From positions 36,015-100,014 of the forward strand of contig DXEN01000017.1 in NCBI GenBank assembly GCA_019114945.1: a stretch of DNA of 64,000 bases, given 5' to 3'. Under the pieces are notes generated by a model that made no database searches, was not told the DNA's origin, and saw only the letters and a program-made list of their open reading frames with translations. The position numbers and the translations under genes are program-made. This document shows, one piece after another, positions 10,501 through 21,294 of the stretch; position 1 is the first letter of the stretch, and every line of letters starts with the position of its first letter. This DNA comes from Candidatus Parabacteroides intestinigallinarum (GTDB taxonomy: Bacteria; Bacteroidota; Bacteroidia; Bacteroidales; Tannerellaceae).

Positions 10501-11130
10501 ATGAGTAATTTTTTGATTCGATTGGTCAAGAATCCGTTTATCATCAATATACTGCTGATGATCATCGCGACGTGCGGCATCGTCTACGGCGTGCTGGCAT
10601 GGCTGGACTCCTATACGCGCCACAACGAGGCCGTGCTCGTCCCCGACGTGAAAGGGATGCGTATCGAGGACGCCGCCCAGTTCTTCCAGAATAGCCATTT
10701 GCGCTACAGCGTAATCGACTCCGTATTCTCCGAGAATGTCGCCCCGGGCGCCGTGGTAGAGCTCGTGCCCGAGGTAGGCTCGAAGGTCAAGGAAGGACGA
10801 ATCGTATTCGTGACAATCAACGCGATGACCTCGCAAACGGCGATTATCCCCGACGTGGAGGACCTTTCGTTCCGCCAAGCCTACACGCTCCTGCGAGGCG
10901 CTGGATTCGACTCGGTGGAAGTGGAGTACGTGGCGGGCGACTATAAGGACCTGGCGATGGGCGTGGAGATGGACGGACGTCCCTTGATAAAGGGGGAGCG
11001 CTTGCCGCTCTCCTCCCACTTGGTGCTGAAAGTCAGCAGTGGCGACCCCAACTATATGCCGGAGGATTCGCTGGCGCTGGACAGCATCCCCGTGGAGCCG
11101 TTGGATAGTGACTTGGAAAAATGGTTTTAG
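10501..11130 (+). CDS. PASTA domain-containing membrane protein
   Basis: N-terminal TM then VPDVKGMRIEDAAQFFQNSHLR and IPDVEDLSFRQAYTLLRGAGF PASTA repeats. Confidence 0.88.
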   Translation: MSNFLIRLVKNPFIINILLMIIATCGIVYGVLAWLDSYTRHNEAVLVPDVKGMRIEDAAQFFQNSHLRYSVIDSVFSENVAPGAVVELVPEVGSKVKEGRIVFVTINAMTSQTAIIPDVEDLSFRQAYTLLRGAGFDSVEVEYVAGDYKDLAMGVEMDGRPLIKGERLPLSSHLVLKVSSGDPNYMPEDSLALDSIPVEPLDSDLEKWF

Positions 11131-12221
11131 GGATGATGGAGGAATGGTTGGAAGAGATAGACGAGGGGACGCTGGAAGATGACCTGTTAGCGCCGGAGGA
11201 AGAGGACGAGGCCCTTTCCCAGCCTCTTTACGAGCATTATCGGTTCGTGGCGGACAAAGGGCAATCCCTGCTCCGGGTGGACAAGTTCCTGGTGGACCGC
11301 ATCGTGGGCATCACGCGCAACCGCGTCCAACAAGCGGCCGAGGCGGGATACATCCACGTGAACGACAAACCCGTGAAAAGCAATTACCGGGTGAAACCGC
11401 TGGACGTGGTCACGGTGCTGATGGACCGCCCGCGCCGGGAGGTAGAGATTATCCCGGAGGACATCCCCCTTGACATCGTGTACGAGGACGACGACCTGCT
11501 GGTGGTGAACAAACCGGCGGGATTAGTGGTACACCCCGGACACGGGAATTACACCGGCACCTTGGTGAACGCCCTGGCCTACCACCTCAAGGACGATCCC
11601 TATTACGACCCCTCCGACCCTCGCTTAGGCTTGGTGCATCGCATCGACAAGGACACATCGGGCCTGCTGGTCATCGCCAAGCGACCGGAGGCGAAAAGCC
11701 ATTTGGGCTTGCAATTCTTCCACAAGACGACCCGGCGCGAATACCAAGCGTTGGTATGGGGAATCATCCAGGAGGACGAGGGACGCATCGAAGGCAACAT
11801 CGGACGTGATCCGCGCGACCGGATGCGGATGACGGTATTCCCCGAGGGCGACCAAGGGAAAACGGCGGTCACGCATTATACCGTATTGGAGCGCTTAGGT
11901 TACGTCACGCTGGTAAAATGCCGCCTGGAAACGGGGCGCACGCACCAGATACGCGTGCACATGCGCCACATCGGCCACACGCTCTTCAACGACGAGCGAT
12001 ACGGGGGCCACGAGATATTGAAAGGTACAACTTTTTCGAAATACAAGCAGTTCATACAGAACTGTTTCACCATTTGCCCGCGTCAAGCCTTGCATGCCAA
12101 GACGCTGGGATTCATACATCCGACTACGGGAAAGGAGATGTTTTTCGACTCCGAGCTGCCCCCGGATATGCGGCAATTGATCGACAAATGGCGGGTTTAT
12201 GTAAATACGAGGGAACTATGA
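11121..12221 (+). CDS. RluA-family 23S rRNA pseudouridine synthase (S4 domain)
   Basis: S4-like N-terminus, catalytic GLVHRIDKDTSGLLVIAK, RTHQIRVHMRHIGHTLFND. Confidence 0.95.
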   Translation: MVLGMMEEWLEEIDEGTLEDDLLAPEEEDEALSQPLYEHYRFVADKGQSLLRVDKFLVDRIVGITRNRVQQAAEAGYIHVNDKPVKSNYRVKPLDVVTVLMDRPRREVEIIPEDIPLDIVYEDDDLLVVNKPAGLVVHPGHGNYTGTLVNALAYHLKDDPYYDPSDPRLGLVHRIDKDTSGLLVIAKRPEAKSHLGLQFFHKTTRREYQALVWGIIQEDEGRIEGNIGRDPRDRMRMTVFPEGDQGKTAVTHYTVLERLGYVTLVKCRLETGRTHQIRVHMRHIGHTLFNDERYGGHEILKGTTFSKYKQFIQNCFTICPRQALHAKTLGFIHPTTGKEMFFDSELPPDMRQLIDKWRVYVNTREL

Positions 12222-13216
12222 GAACAAGAAAGAATGTCGCCATCGTGGCGGGAGGAGATTCGTCCGAGATCGTGATCTCGCTAAAAAGCGCGGAAGGACT
12301 CTACTCCTTTATCGATAAGGATAAATATAATGTATATATCGCCATCGTCAAGAAAGGCGAATGGGCGGTCGTGCTCCCCAACGGGGAACATACGCCCATC
12401 GACAAGAACGATTTCAGTTTCCAGGAGGGAGACGAGAAGAGGCATTTCGACTTCGCGTACATCACGATACACGGTACGCCGGGCGAGGACGGACGCCTGC
12501 AAGGCTATTTCGATATGATCGGGATGCCCTACTCCTCGTGCGGGATGCTGGTCAGTGCGCTGACCTTCAACAAATATGTCTGCAACCATTATTTACAGGA
12601 CTTCGGCATCCGGATCGCGGATTCCATCCATTTGTTCCGGGGCGAGCGTATCGCGGACGAGGAAGTCGTCAACCGCTTGGGATTGCCCCTCTTCGTGAAA
12701 CCCGACGATGGCGGAAGCAGCTTCGGTGTCACGAAGGTGAAAGAGGCCTCCGGCATCCAACCGGCCATCGAGAAGGCGTTCCGGGAAGGGAAAGAGGTAA
12801 TCATCGAGCGTTTCGTGGAGGGCACGGAGGTGACATGCGGATGCTACAAGGTCGCGGGGAAAGAGGTTGTCTTCCCCCTGACGGAGGTAGTTACCGAGAA
12901 CGAGTTCTTCGATTTCGACGCGAAATACAACGGACAGGTGAGCGAGATCACACCCGCCCGGCTATCGGAGGAGCTGACACGAAAGATCCAACAGGAGACC
13001 TCGCGGATCTACGATATATTGGGCGCCAAGGGCTTGATCCGGGTGGATTACATCATCCCCCGGGATGGCGAGCCGGTGCTCCTGGAGATTAACACGACAC
13101 CGGGCATGACGGCCACCAGCTTCATCCCGCAACAAGTGCGGGCCGCCGGGTTGGACATCCGGGAGGTCATGACCGATATCATTGAGAATGAACTAAACAA
13201 AGAAACAACAAAATGA
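12218..13216 (+). CDS. ddl: D-alanine--D-alanine ligase
   Basis: ATGA overlap with upstream gene; HGTPGEDGRLQGYFDMIGMPY, LLEINTTPGMTATSFIPQQ. Confidence 0.95.
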   Translation: MRTRKNVAIVAGGDSSEIVISLKSAEGLYSFIDKDKYNVYIAIVKKGEWAVVLPNGEHTPIDKNDFSFQEGDEKRHFDFAYITIHGTPGEDGRLQGYFDMIGMPYSSCGMLVSALTFNKYVCNHYLQDFGIRIADSIHLFRGERIADEEVVNRLGLPLFVKPDDGGSSFGVTKVKEASGIQPAIEKAFREGKEVIIERFVEGTEVTCGCYKVAGKEVVFPLTEVVTENEFFDFDAKYNGQVSEITPARLSEELTRKIQQETSRIYDILGAKGLIRVDYIIPRDGEPVLLEINTTPGMTATSFIPQQVRAAGLDIREVMTDIIENELNKETTK

Positions 13217-13222
13217 ACAGAT

Positions 13223-14386
13223 ATGGATACAGCGATTGTTTCCCCTAATTTCGACGATATTCGTCCGCTCAATAACAACGAGGTAAAGGATGCGATCGAG
13301 AGCCTGATCGCCAATGAGGAGTTCAAGCGGGCCTTGCGATACATCAAGCCGGATTTGGACTGGGAGGAATTCTCCGCCGCGATGCGCGCCTGCCAGACGA
13401 AAGAGGAGTTCAAGGCCACGTTCGGCTACGACGCGGTCATAACGGTGGCGAAGAAGACCACCTTCTCGCTCACGATATCCGGGCGCAGCCGCCTGCCTAA
13501 GGATAAAGCGGCCTGCACGTTCATCTCGAATCACCGGGATATCGTACTGGACGCCTCTTTCTTGAATCTCATGCTATACGACGTAGGCTACGGCATGACG
13601 CAGATCGCCATCGGCGACAACCTGCTGATCCGTCCCTGGATAGAGACCTTGGTACGGCTGAGCAATAGTTTCATCGTGAAACGCGGCGTGTCCGTGCGAC
13701 AGATGCTGGAGGTGAGCCGTACGCTCTCCGCCTATATCCACCATACGATTCAGGAGACCAAGGAGTCCATCTGGATTGCCCAGCGCGAGGGACGTGCCAA
13801 GGACTCGGACGACCGCACGCAAGGAAGCGTGCTGAAGATGCTGAGCATCGGAGGCAATAAGAATAACCTGCTGGACAACCTGATAGACCTGAACATCCTG
13901 CCAATCGCCATCTCGTACGAGTTCGACCCGTGCGATTACCTGAAAGCGAAAGAGTTCCAACTCAAGCGGGACGACCCCAACTACGTGAAGAGCCAGCATG
14001 ACGATTTGCTGAGTATGGAAACCGGTATCCTGAACAACAAAGGGCGCGTGCATTTCACGATCACCTCGCCCATCAACCCCTATCTGGAGCAACTCGACCG
14101 GAACATGGAGAAGAACGAGTTGGTAGGCGCTATCGCCTCCATCATCGACCGGGAGATTTACAAGAACTACCGGTTCTATCCCTGCAATTACGTGGCTTAT
14201 GATTGGCTGAACGGCACCCGACGCTTCCACGAGCACTACGGACCGAAAGACAAGAAACAGTTCGAGACGTACATCCAAGGACAGCTGGACAAGATTGTCC
14301 TGCCCGACAAGGACGAGACATTCCTGCGGAAAAAACTCCTGGAAATGTACTCCAACCCCTTGAAAAATTATCTGACTACATTATAA
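13223..14386 (+). CDS. 1-acyl-sn-glycerol-3-phosphate acyltransferase-like protein
   Basis: 387 aa; SNHRDIVLDASFLN (HX4D-type) and IWIAQREGRAKDSDDRTQGSVLKML motifs. Confidence 0.8.
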   Translation: MDTAIVSPNFDDIRPLNNNEVKDAIESLIANEEFKRALRYIKPDLDWEEFSAAMRACQTKEEFKATFGYDAVITVAKKTTFSLTISGRSRLPKDKAACTFISNHRDIVLDASFLNLMLYDVGYGMTQIAIGDNLLIRPWIETLVRLSNSFIVKRGVSVRQMLEVSRTLSAYIHHTIQETKESIWIAQREGRAKDSDDRTQGSVLKMLSIGGNKNNLLDNLIDLNILPIAISYEFDPCDYLKAKEFQLKRDDPNYVKSQHDDLLSMETGILNNKGRVHFTITSPINPYLEQLDRNMEKNELVGAIASIIDREIYKNYRFYPCNYVAYDWLNGTRRFHEHYGPKDKKQFETYIQGQLDKIVLPDKDETFLRKKLLEMYSNPLKNYLTTL

Positions 14387-14396
14387 AATAGACCGA

Positions 14397-14435
14397 TGGA
14401 AGGTGTGTCAAAATCAAGCATTGGCACACCTTCCA
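14397..14435. terminator. Bidirectional terminator between convergent genes
   Basis: TGGAAGGTGTG (14397-14407) / CACACCTTCCA (14425-14435), perfect 11-bp stem. Confidence 0.75.
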
Positions 14436-14442
14436 ACGTTTA

Positions 14443-15315
14443 TCACTTGCCTCCACCACCGATCGCGACGCGGCAAGAGAGCGGGGCCTGCCGGTTGAAG
14501 GAATCGCGGTAATAGGCCTCGGCGGCTCCTATCCTTAACTTGGCACGCACCTTCACCGGGATATGATTCGCGTCATCTCCCATCCATACCTCAGCGGCCT
14601 CCTTCGCTTGGGTGAACGCCTCGTCGTAAATATCGATATAGAAATGACGTGTGCGGTACTTGAACCCCTGGTGCTCCACGATTTGTTGCCCCGTATAACG
14701 GAAACGGGCATTCACCAAGTCGCGACCGATAGCGACCGTAAAGGGGAACTCCGCCCCATACGAAAGCGCCGACCAGTCCAGCGAGCGCAGATGCATCGTG
14801 GCGCCTAACAAATCGAAGACCGGATTCCGGCTCATCAGGAGGGTATCTATCTTGGTCGCTTTCAATGTATAACGGAGCGAATGAATCGCCACGCTATCGT
14901 CCTTTCCATAGTTGAAATCCAGCTCATCCACCGAATAATAATCGCCATCGTTCGTTCGCTTGGAACTATACAATAGCCGATGATCCGCCGAGTAATGGCA
15001 ATCGATCGTATCCCGCATGGGGAAGAAACGTTCCACCACGCCCGAGGAACGGAACAACAAGGTATAACGCCACGGCGAACCGACTCGCTCCGAGGCGTTC
15101 CGCACGGAGAATGTGGCCAACCCCGCCTTCGACATAATCACCCCCCACTTGAAATAGAGATCGTAATCAATCCGCTCGCCATGTGACAAGGGCAAAGGCT
15201 GCGCCCGAAGGCCAGAGACGAACGCGCACCCGATAATTATCGCGGATAGCACCCATTTAGAAGCCCAGACTCCTGAAGCTATTGCTCGTGGACGATGATT
15301 GTTGCCTTCCCTCAT
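14443..15315 (-). CDS. DUF3108 domain-containing protein
   Basis: 290 aa; LSHGERIDYDLYFKWGVIMSKAGLATFSV; start overlaps the end of the upstream gene. Confidence 0.75.
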   Translation of the reverse strand: MREGNNHRPRAIASGVWASKWVLSAIIIGCAFVSGLRAQPLPLSHGERIDYDLYFKWGVIMSKAGLATFSVRNASERVGSPWRYTLLFRSSGVVERFFPMRDTIDCHYSADHRLLYSSKRTNDGDYYSVDELDFNYGKDDSVAIHSLRYTLKATKIDTLLMSRNPVFDLLGATMHLRSLDWSALSYGAEFPFTVAIGRDLVNARFRYTGQQIVEHQGFKYRTRHFYIDIYDEAFTQAKEAAEVWMGDDANHIPVKVRAKLRIGAAEAYYRDSFNRQAPLSCRVAIGGGGK

Positions 15316-17179
15316 TTCTATAATCCCGTTTCTTTTTCGTTTGTTCCTTCGGCTTGTTCTTCGTAATCTCCAGCGGCTTCTGGCGGTTGAACGGCGCGGC
15401 GTGTATATCCCACGTCTCCTCTACCTGCCAGTTCTGCATGATATTGAACATCTTCGGGCAATAGAAGACCATCTCCGGTTGCCTCTTCCCGGCATAATCG
15501 CCCGTATCCCACTTATCGTTGCCATTCGCGTCCAGCACCAAGCGGGCGTAATACTTATCCGGCTTCAAATCCATGAAAAGCGCGCCACCGTCCTTCATCC
15601 GGACCTTGCGCACCGGCACATCGTTGCTATTCAGCAGCTCCACGAAAGCGGTAGAATCCGCGCCAATAATATTAATGTATAAATGCCCATACTCGTCCTC
15701 TCGCTTAATCTTGAAGTTCCCCTCGAAACCCTCGTTCCACTTTCCGTACACGCTGAAAATCGCGGCCGAGTCGATACTTAGCCGGAACTCCTCGCCATAC
15801 CCCCACGGACGCTTCAGGCAGAATTTCAAAGAGTTGATCGAATCCGGGAAGAACTCGAAATCCGCGGGATTCCATACCGAGTCCACCATCTGCTCCAAAC
15901 GGAACATCTCCCCGTCAATCTCGATAACCGGCTCGGAGAATATCACCGATATCGTATCGTACAGATTAATCGAGCCCGTGGCGTTGAGCGTCATACCCAA
16001 GAACTCAATAGGCTCCGGCTCGTCGTCCTTACGCTTCTTCTTTTTCTCCACCGGACGACGACGGGCGATAAACTGTACCGTATCCCGTTGCGGACGCAGG
16101 ATATTCAACGAATCACTCTTCATATAATCCACCTCCATCCGCAAGGTATCCTGTTGCCATACCAACGAGTCGGTCAACCAATAGAGCGCCGTCTTTCCTT
16201 CCTCGGTGGTTTGCGGGTAGTACCACACGCTATCCACAGGCGTGAAATTCAGAGGGACGGGAATAGGCACGGAGTCTAACGGAGCGTTGAAACGTAGCGA
16301 GAGGACACGCTCGTCGTTCCGCTCGGGGCGTAGCATATATTGCCGCACCACATCCTCCTTGAAGAGACGCAACTCAATATCGTCGGGCATAAAACGCGTA
16401 TAACCGACCGTCCGGATCGTATCGATCGTCAAAGTATCCTTCCAAAGGGTATCCTGGCGGGTAGCCAACTCGAATGTAGGCACCACCAAGGAATCGTAAA
16501 AGGCAATCGCCTGACCGGGCTGGCTATATCGGTACGTACGCATCACGTCCTCCAAGGCATAGACCCGGTACGTGCCCGGCGCCATGTTACGAATCGTGAA
16601 CTCACCCTTATCGTTCGTACGCGAGGTGCGCGTAAAAGGCAGACTCGTGAAAGCCGAATCCTCTAAATTCGTATGCACGCCAATCGTGATACCCGGCATC
16701 GGCTCCAGGTTCTCCGCGTTCAACAATATTCCGGAGATCGCCAACGAATCGAGCGTCTCGCCCGTAGAGAAGGCGAAGGTGAAATTCTCCAGCACATTCT
16801 TCTCGTTGTTATCGGCAAGGGCGGTGGTAAAGTCGATCGTGTAAGTCTCGTTCTCCAGCATCGTATCCTGGAACTCCACGATTACCCGGCGGCCATTCGC
16901 CTGGATAACCGGTTGCAAGCGCTGAGGAGGTGTAACGATGACATTCTCGGAAGGTTGATCGAGCTGCACCAGCTCGTCAAACAAGATCTCCACCCGGTTC
17001 TTCTTGAAGTTGAGTTGATTTGGAAGAGGATCGCTACTCACGAACTTGGGCGGCGCCTCATCATACGGGCCTCCGTTCGGCGTGGCCATATTCGCGCACG
17101 AATAAAGCAATACCAGCACGAACGCCCCGAAAAAGAAACGCAGGCTATCTCTCACATATTTATTCTCTCTCATTCCCAT
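15257..17179 (-). CDS. Ig-like domain-containing lipoprotein
   Basis: 640 aa; lipobox LLYSCANMATPNGGPYDEAPPKFVSSDPLPNQLNFKKNRVEILFDE, common Bacteroidetes surface protein family. Confidence 0.8.
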   Translation of the reverse strand: MGMRENKYVRDSLRFFFGAFVLVLLYSCANMATPNGGPYDEAPPKFVSSDPLPNQLNFKKNRVEILFDELVQLDQPSENVIVTPPQRLQPVIQANGRRVIVEFQDTMLENETYTIDFTTALADNNEKNVLENFTFAFSTGETLDSLAISGILLNAENLEPMPGITIGVHTNLEDSAFTSLPFTRTSRTNDKGEFTIRNMAPGTYRVYALEDVMRTYRYSQPGQAIAFYDSLVVPTFELATRQDTLWKDTLTIDTIRTVGYTRFMPDDIELRLFKEDVVRQYMLRPERNDERVLSLRFNAPLDSVPIPVPLNFTPVDSVWYYPQTTEEGKTALYWLTDSLVWQQDTLRMEVDYMKSDSLNILRPQRDTVQFIARRRPVEKKKKRKDDEPEPIEFLGMTLNATGSINLYDTISVIFSEPVIEIDGEMFRLEQMVDSVWNPADFEFFPDSINSLKFCLKRPWGYGEEFRLSIDSAAIFSVYGKWNEGFEGNFKIKREDEYGHLYINIIGADSTAFVELLNSNDVPVRKVRMKDGGALFMDLKPDKYYARLVLDANGNDKWDTGDYAGKRQPEMVFYCPKMFNIMQNWQVEETWDIHAAPFNRQKPLEITKNKPKEQTKKKRDYRNEGRQQSSSTSNSFRSLGF

Positions 17180-17278
17180 CCTTATTTCGATCGCGGGACA
17201 AAAATAGGGAAAAATCCCGTGACCCGCAGGTCCTTATACACTAATTATTCCTATCAAGCCACGATACGCCACCCGCCT

Positions 17279-18523
17279 TTACTCGAAACGGATGCTCTTG
17301 GCGGGATCGATCTTCGTAATCAAGTACGACGGCCCCAGCATCATCAGCATGGAAGCGACCAACGTACCTACGTTCAAGAGGATGAAAGCCTGCGGACTCA
17401 AGTGAATCGGCACGGCGTCCAGGTAATATACGGAGGCATCCAGCTTTAACAAATGAAACCGGGATTGGAGCCAGCAAATGGAAAGCCCGATAGCGTTTCC
17501 CCATAACATTCCTTTCCCTATCAGGAAGAACGACACGTAGAGGAATATCTTCCGGATACTGGTGTCGCTCTCGCCCAAAGCTTTCAGGATACCGATCATC
17601 TGGGTACGTTCCAAGATAATAATGAGCAAGCCGGATATCATCGTGAAGCCCGCCACGGCGAGCATCAGCGCCAATATAACGACCACATTGATATCCAATA
17701 TATCCAGCCAATTAAAGATCATCGGGTTGAGTTCCTTTATCGAACGGGTATAGAAAGAGTTGCCGTTCCGGTCCTGTCGCTCCGATAAATGGAAATAAAG
17801 CGCCTCCGCGATCGGATCCAAACGCTCGTAGTCGCTTACACGCAGCTCCAGACCACTCACCTGGTCGGCCTCCCAATGGTTCAATCGACGTATCTGCTTG
17901 ATATCGGCGATCACGAACAACTTATCGTAATCCAAGAAACCGGTCTCATAAATGCCTACGATCGTGAATTTGCGCGCCCGCACCTCCTCGCCCACGAAAT
18001 AAGCGAGAAACGAATCGCCCACGTTCAACTCCAATAAATCGGACAGATGGCGGGACAGGATAACCTCCGTGGAGTTCTTATCCGGCTGGATGGAAAGTAC
18101 CCGTCCCTCTTTCAGGTTCTCTTGGAAAAAAGTCCAATCATAATCCTCATCCACGCCTTTCAGCACGATGCCCTGGAAATCCCGCTCCGTCTTCAGGATG
18201 CCCAGTTTCGTGGCGAACCGCTCCACATGCCGGATGCCCGGGAAGGCGGAAAGTACCTTCATCAACGTATCGCTCACCGCGATAGGACTGGCCTCATACG
18301 AGGTGTTGCTATCAAAATTCGTTACTTGAATATGCGCCCCAAAACCTATCACCTTCTCGCGCACCTCTTTCTTAAAACCCACCACGATCGCCACGGAAAG
18401 AATCATGACCGCCAATCCCAAGGCGATTCCCGCCAAGGCGATACGGATGACGGGCGGGGTAGCCCGGCGCTTCCCCTCCTTGCCAAAGTAAATCTTTCTC
18501 GCTATGAATAACTCAAGGTTCAA
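17279..18523 (-). CDS. LolC/E-type FtsX-family ABC transporter permease
   Basis: 414 aa; NLELFIARKIYFGKEGKRRATPPVIRIALAGIALG N-terminus and C-terminal FtsX TM segments. Confidence 0.88.
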   Translation of the reverse strand: MNLELFIARKIYFGKEGKRRATPPVIRIALAGIALGLAVMILSVAIVVGFKKEVREKVIGFGAHIQVTNFDSNTSYEASPIAVSDTLMKVLSAFPGIRHVERFATKLGILKTERDFQGIVLKGVDEDYDWTFFQENLKEGRVLSIQPDKNSTEVILSRHLSDLLELNVGDSFLAYFVGEEVRARKFTIVGIYETGFLDYDKLFVIADIKQIRRLNHWEADQVSGLELRVSDYERLDPIAEALYFHLSERQDRNGNSFYTRSIKELNPMIFNWLDILDINVVVILALMLAVAGFTMISGLLIIILERTQMIGILKALGESDTSIRKIFLYVSFFLIGKGMLWGNAIGLSICWLQSRFHLLKLDASVYYLDAVPIHLSPQAFILLNVGTLVASMLMMLGPSYLITKIDPAKSIRFE

Positions 18524-18545
18524 GAGGCTACGTATCGTGATCGCG

Positions 18546-19745
18546 TTAAAGAGTCCTTCCCGGGTAAGCCTCCAGCGCCTTCGCCAATACGACCAGCGCT
18601 TTCGCCAGATCCTCCTTTTTCAAGACGTAGGCCATACGAACCTCGTCCTTGCCCAATCCCGGCGTGGTATAGAAACCCGAGGCGGGCGCCATCATGACGG
18701 TCTGCCCCTCGTACTCGAACTCATCCAGGCACCACGCGCAAAACTTATCCGCGTCGTCCACCGGGAGTCTCGCCACGGTATAGAAAGCACCCATCGGAAT
18801 GGGGGAATAGCAACCCGGTATGCGGTTCAACCCATCGATCAGGAATTTACGACGCTCCACATACTCATTGTACACGGACAGCATATAATCGTCCGGGGTA
18901 TCCAAGGAGGCCTCGGCGATAATCTGACCGATCAGAGGCGGGCTCAAACGGGCCTGGCACCATTTCATCACGTTCTCTTTCACCAAGCGATTCTTAGTGA
19001 TCAGGGCACCGATGCGGATACCGCACTCGCTATAACGCTTCGACACCGAGTCGACCAACACGACGTTATTCTCTATTCCCTCCAAATGAAAGGCAGAGAT
19101 ATAAGGAGCCCCCGTGTAACAAAACTCGCGGTACACCTCGTCCGAGAACAGGAACAAGTCGTATTTCTTCACGATATCGCGTATCTGGTTCATCTCCTTC
19201 TGGGTATAAAGGTAGCCCGTCGGGTTATTGGGATTACAAATCAGGATCGCTTTCGTGCGAGGCGTTATCAGCGACTCGAACTTCTCCACCGACGGGAGCG
19301 CGAATCCCTCCTCGATGGTCGAGGGAATCGTCTTGATTACGGCACCGCTCGATATAGCGAAAGCCATATAGTTGGCATACGCGGGCTCCGGCACGATAAT
19401 CTCGTCCCCCGGGTCGAGGCAGGCCAGGAACGAGAAGAACACCGCCTCCGAACCTCCCGTAGTGATAATGATATCATCCGCGTCAACTAATATATTGAAT
19501 TTCGCGTAGTATTTCACCAGCTTCTCGCGGAAACTACGGATACCCTCGCTGGGCGAATACTCCAACACCTTCCGGTCGATATGGCGCATCGCCTCCATCC
19601 CCACCTCGGGCGTGGGTAGGTCGGGCTGACCGATATTGAGATGATACACCTTAATTCCTCTCGCTTTCGCCTTGTTGGCCAGCGGGACCAGCTTGCGGAT
19701 GGGGGAAGCCGGCATGTCGATTCCCCGTTGTGATATGTTAGGCAT
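18546..19745 (-). CDS. Pyridoxal phosphate-dependent aminotransferase (class I/II)
   Basis: 399 aa; NIGQPDLPTPEVGMEAM, CNPNNPTGYLYT, SVSKRYSECGIRIGALI. Confidence 0.93.
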   Translation of the reverse strand: MPNISQRGIDMPASPIRKLVPLANKAKARGIKVYHLNIGQPDLPTPEVGMEAMRHIDRKVLEYSPSEGIRSFREKLVKYYAKFNILVDADDIIITTGGSEAVFFSFLACLDPGDEIIVPEPAYANYMAFAISSGAVIKTIPSTIEEGFALPSVEKFESLITPRTKAILICNPNNPTGYLYTQKEMNQIRDIVKKYDLFLFSDEVYREFCYTGAPYISAFHLEGIENNVVLVDSVSKRYSECGIRIGALITKNRLVKENVMKWCQARLSPPLIGQIIAEASLDTPDDYMLSVYNEYVERRKFLIDGLNRIPGCYSPIPMGAFYTVARLPVDDADKFCAWCLDEFEYEGQTVMMAPASGFYTTPGLGKDEVRMAYVLKKEDLAKALVVLAKALEAYPGRTL

Positions 19746-19824
19746 TACTTAAATCTTGTTGTTCATTTTATTATGGGCGCGAAGATAACAATAAAATAAA
19801 AAGGAAAGGGGCTGTATGGGAAAT

Positions 19825-20706
19825 TTAAATGCCGGGCCGCGGCGAGTCCTTGCTCGCGTGCATGGTCGATACGAAAGCATGCGGATCGATCTTGGCCACC
19901 TCGTTCTTCAGCCGGGGCATATCCTTCCGCTCGGCAAGGGTGAAGATGATTTCCGTCTCGTGTCCCTCGTACATGCCTTTCCCGTGGATATAAGTTCCCC
20001 GCATCCCCATCTTGCCGACAATCAAGTCGTGCATCTCTTTCGTTTTCCGGGAAACGATAAACACGGCCCGGTTGGGATTCTCGCTCTGGAACATCTCCAC
20101 GACTTTCCCGTAGACAAAAATCGCGAACCAGGAATACAACGGCACCGCCCAATCCTGGAATACGAGCAAGCCCAAGAGGACGATCGCCGAATCGAGCACG
20201 ATGATCATATTGCTGACCTTCAAATTCGTGTCGTTCGCTATCACACGGGCCAACACGTCCGTACCCGCGCTCGTGCTTTGCGCATGGAAGATGCAAGTGA
20301 CACCCATGCCCAGGATCGCCCCGCCATAAAACGCGGCGATAAAGGCGTCGTCTTCCACGAGCGGCTCGGTCAAGAAATAGGAAAGCGTATCCGTGAACAC
20401 GGAGATCAGCAGGAAAGTGGCGATCGTCCTCGGCCCGGACGACAGCCCGATCTTCCGCATCGCCAAGATCATCAACGGGATGTTGAAGCACAGCGCCGTG
20501 ATACCCATCGGGAAACCATCCGGCAAGAACGGGAATACTCCTTTCGTCACGTGGTGGATCACGATAGAGATACCATATACGCCTCCGGGCACGATTTTAT
20601 AGGGCGCCAAAAAGAGCACGTAACTCAACGCTTGCAAGAACGAGCCTACCACGATCAGCGAGTAAGCCCGCAAGTTGGATGGAGCCAAAAGTCCGCGTGT
20701 TTTCAT
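19825..20706 (-). CDS. YitT family membrane protein (DUF161/DUF2179)
   Basis: 293 aa; multi-TM, GTDVLARVI, C-terminal HGKGMYEGHETEIIFTLAERKDMPRLKNEVAKIDPHAFVS. Confidence 0.9.
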   Translation of the reverse strand: MKTRGLLAPSNLRAYSLIVVGSFLQALSYVLFLAPYKIVPGGVYGISIVIHHVTKGVFPFLPDGFPMGITALCFNIPLMILAMRKIGLSSGPRTIATFLLISVFTDTLSYFLTEPLVEDDAFIAAFYGGAILGMGVTCIFHAQSTSAGTDVLARVIANDTNLKVSNMIIVLDSAIVLLGLLVFQDWAVPLYSWFAIFVYGKVVEMFQSENPNRAVFIVSRKTKEMHDLIVGKMGMRGTYIHGKGMYEGHETEIIFTLAERKDMPRLKNEVAKIDPHAFVSTMHASKDSPRPGI

Positions 20707-21192
20707 GTCTCGAAAAAAATATGTATTAACGACCGCGAACTTACGTAAACTTCTTTAGAACGCAAGCGTCCCCCCTATAAAAAGTAACGCCTCCCCCCAA
20801 CAACACCGATGGCCGCCACACTCACGCGGGACGACCACCCTCATACCTAAATATCTTTCCCAAGATATCCAATACCTATTAAAACCTAAACAAAAAACTA
20901 AAAACAATGATATCGAATCTTTTTTCTTGACACCGCGAAGATAGGAATATGTTTTACAACATAGTTCCACAAAGCAGTTAATTTTCGCGAACAAGCGTCA
21001 TTATTGACAATAGTCAAGACCATTCGAAATCATTTTGTAACACCTATCTCAAAATAGATACTTTTTTGATACAATCGAGGCAGTGTCACCGAACCTCCCG
21101 CATCCCGCCAACGCGAGTCCTAATCCTATTATATATACCTATCGCTTTCCGCTCATAGCTTTTGTGAACTTTTATCCGGGCAGTCCCACTAA

Positions 21193-21294
21193 CTCTATTC
21201 AGACACTCTGAATAGCCCTATTCAGACATCCTGAATAGCTCTATTCAGACACCCTGAACAGCTCTATTCAGACACCCTGAATAGCTCTATTCAA
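21193..21294. repeat. 23-bp tandem hairpin array (4 full units plus partial fifth)
   Basis: CTCTATTCAGACACYCTGAATAG at 21193, 21216 (CC variant), 21239, 21262 and partial at 21285; each unit is an 8-bp-stem palindrome CTATTCAG-N5-CTGAATAG. Confidence 0.95.

Noticed and set aside
10158-10580. 140-aa minus ORF across the rpmH region
   Set aside because: Overlaps rpmH and its terminator on the opposite strand; no domain
20755-20994. 79-aa ORF upstream of YitT gene as a real gene
   Set aside because: No domain or homology signal recognised, no paralog in the window; kept as unannotated intergenic DNA
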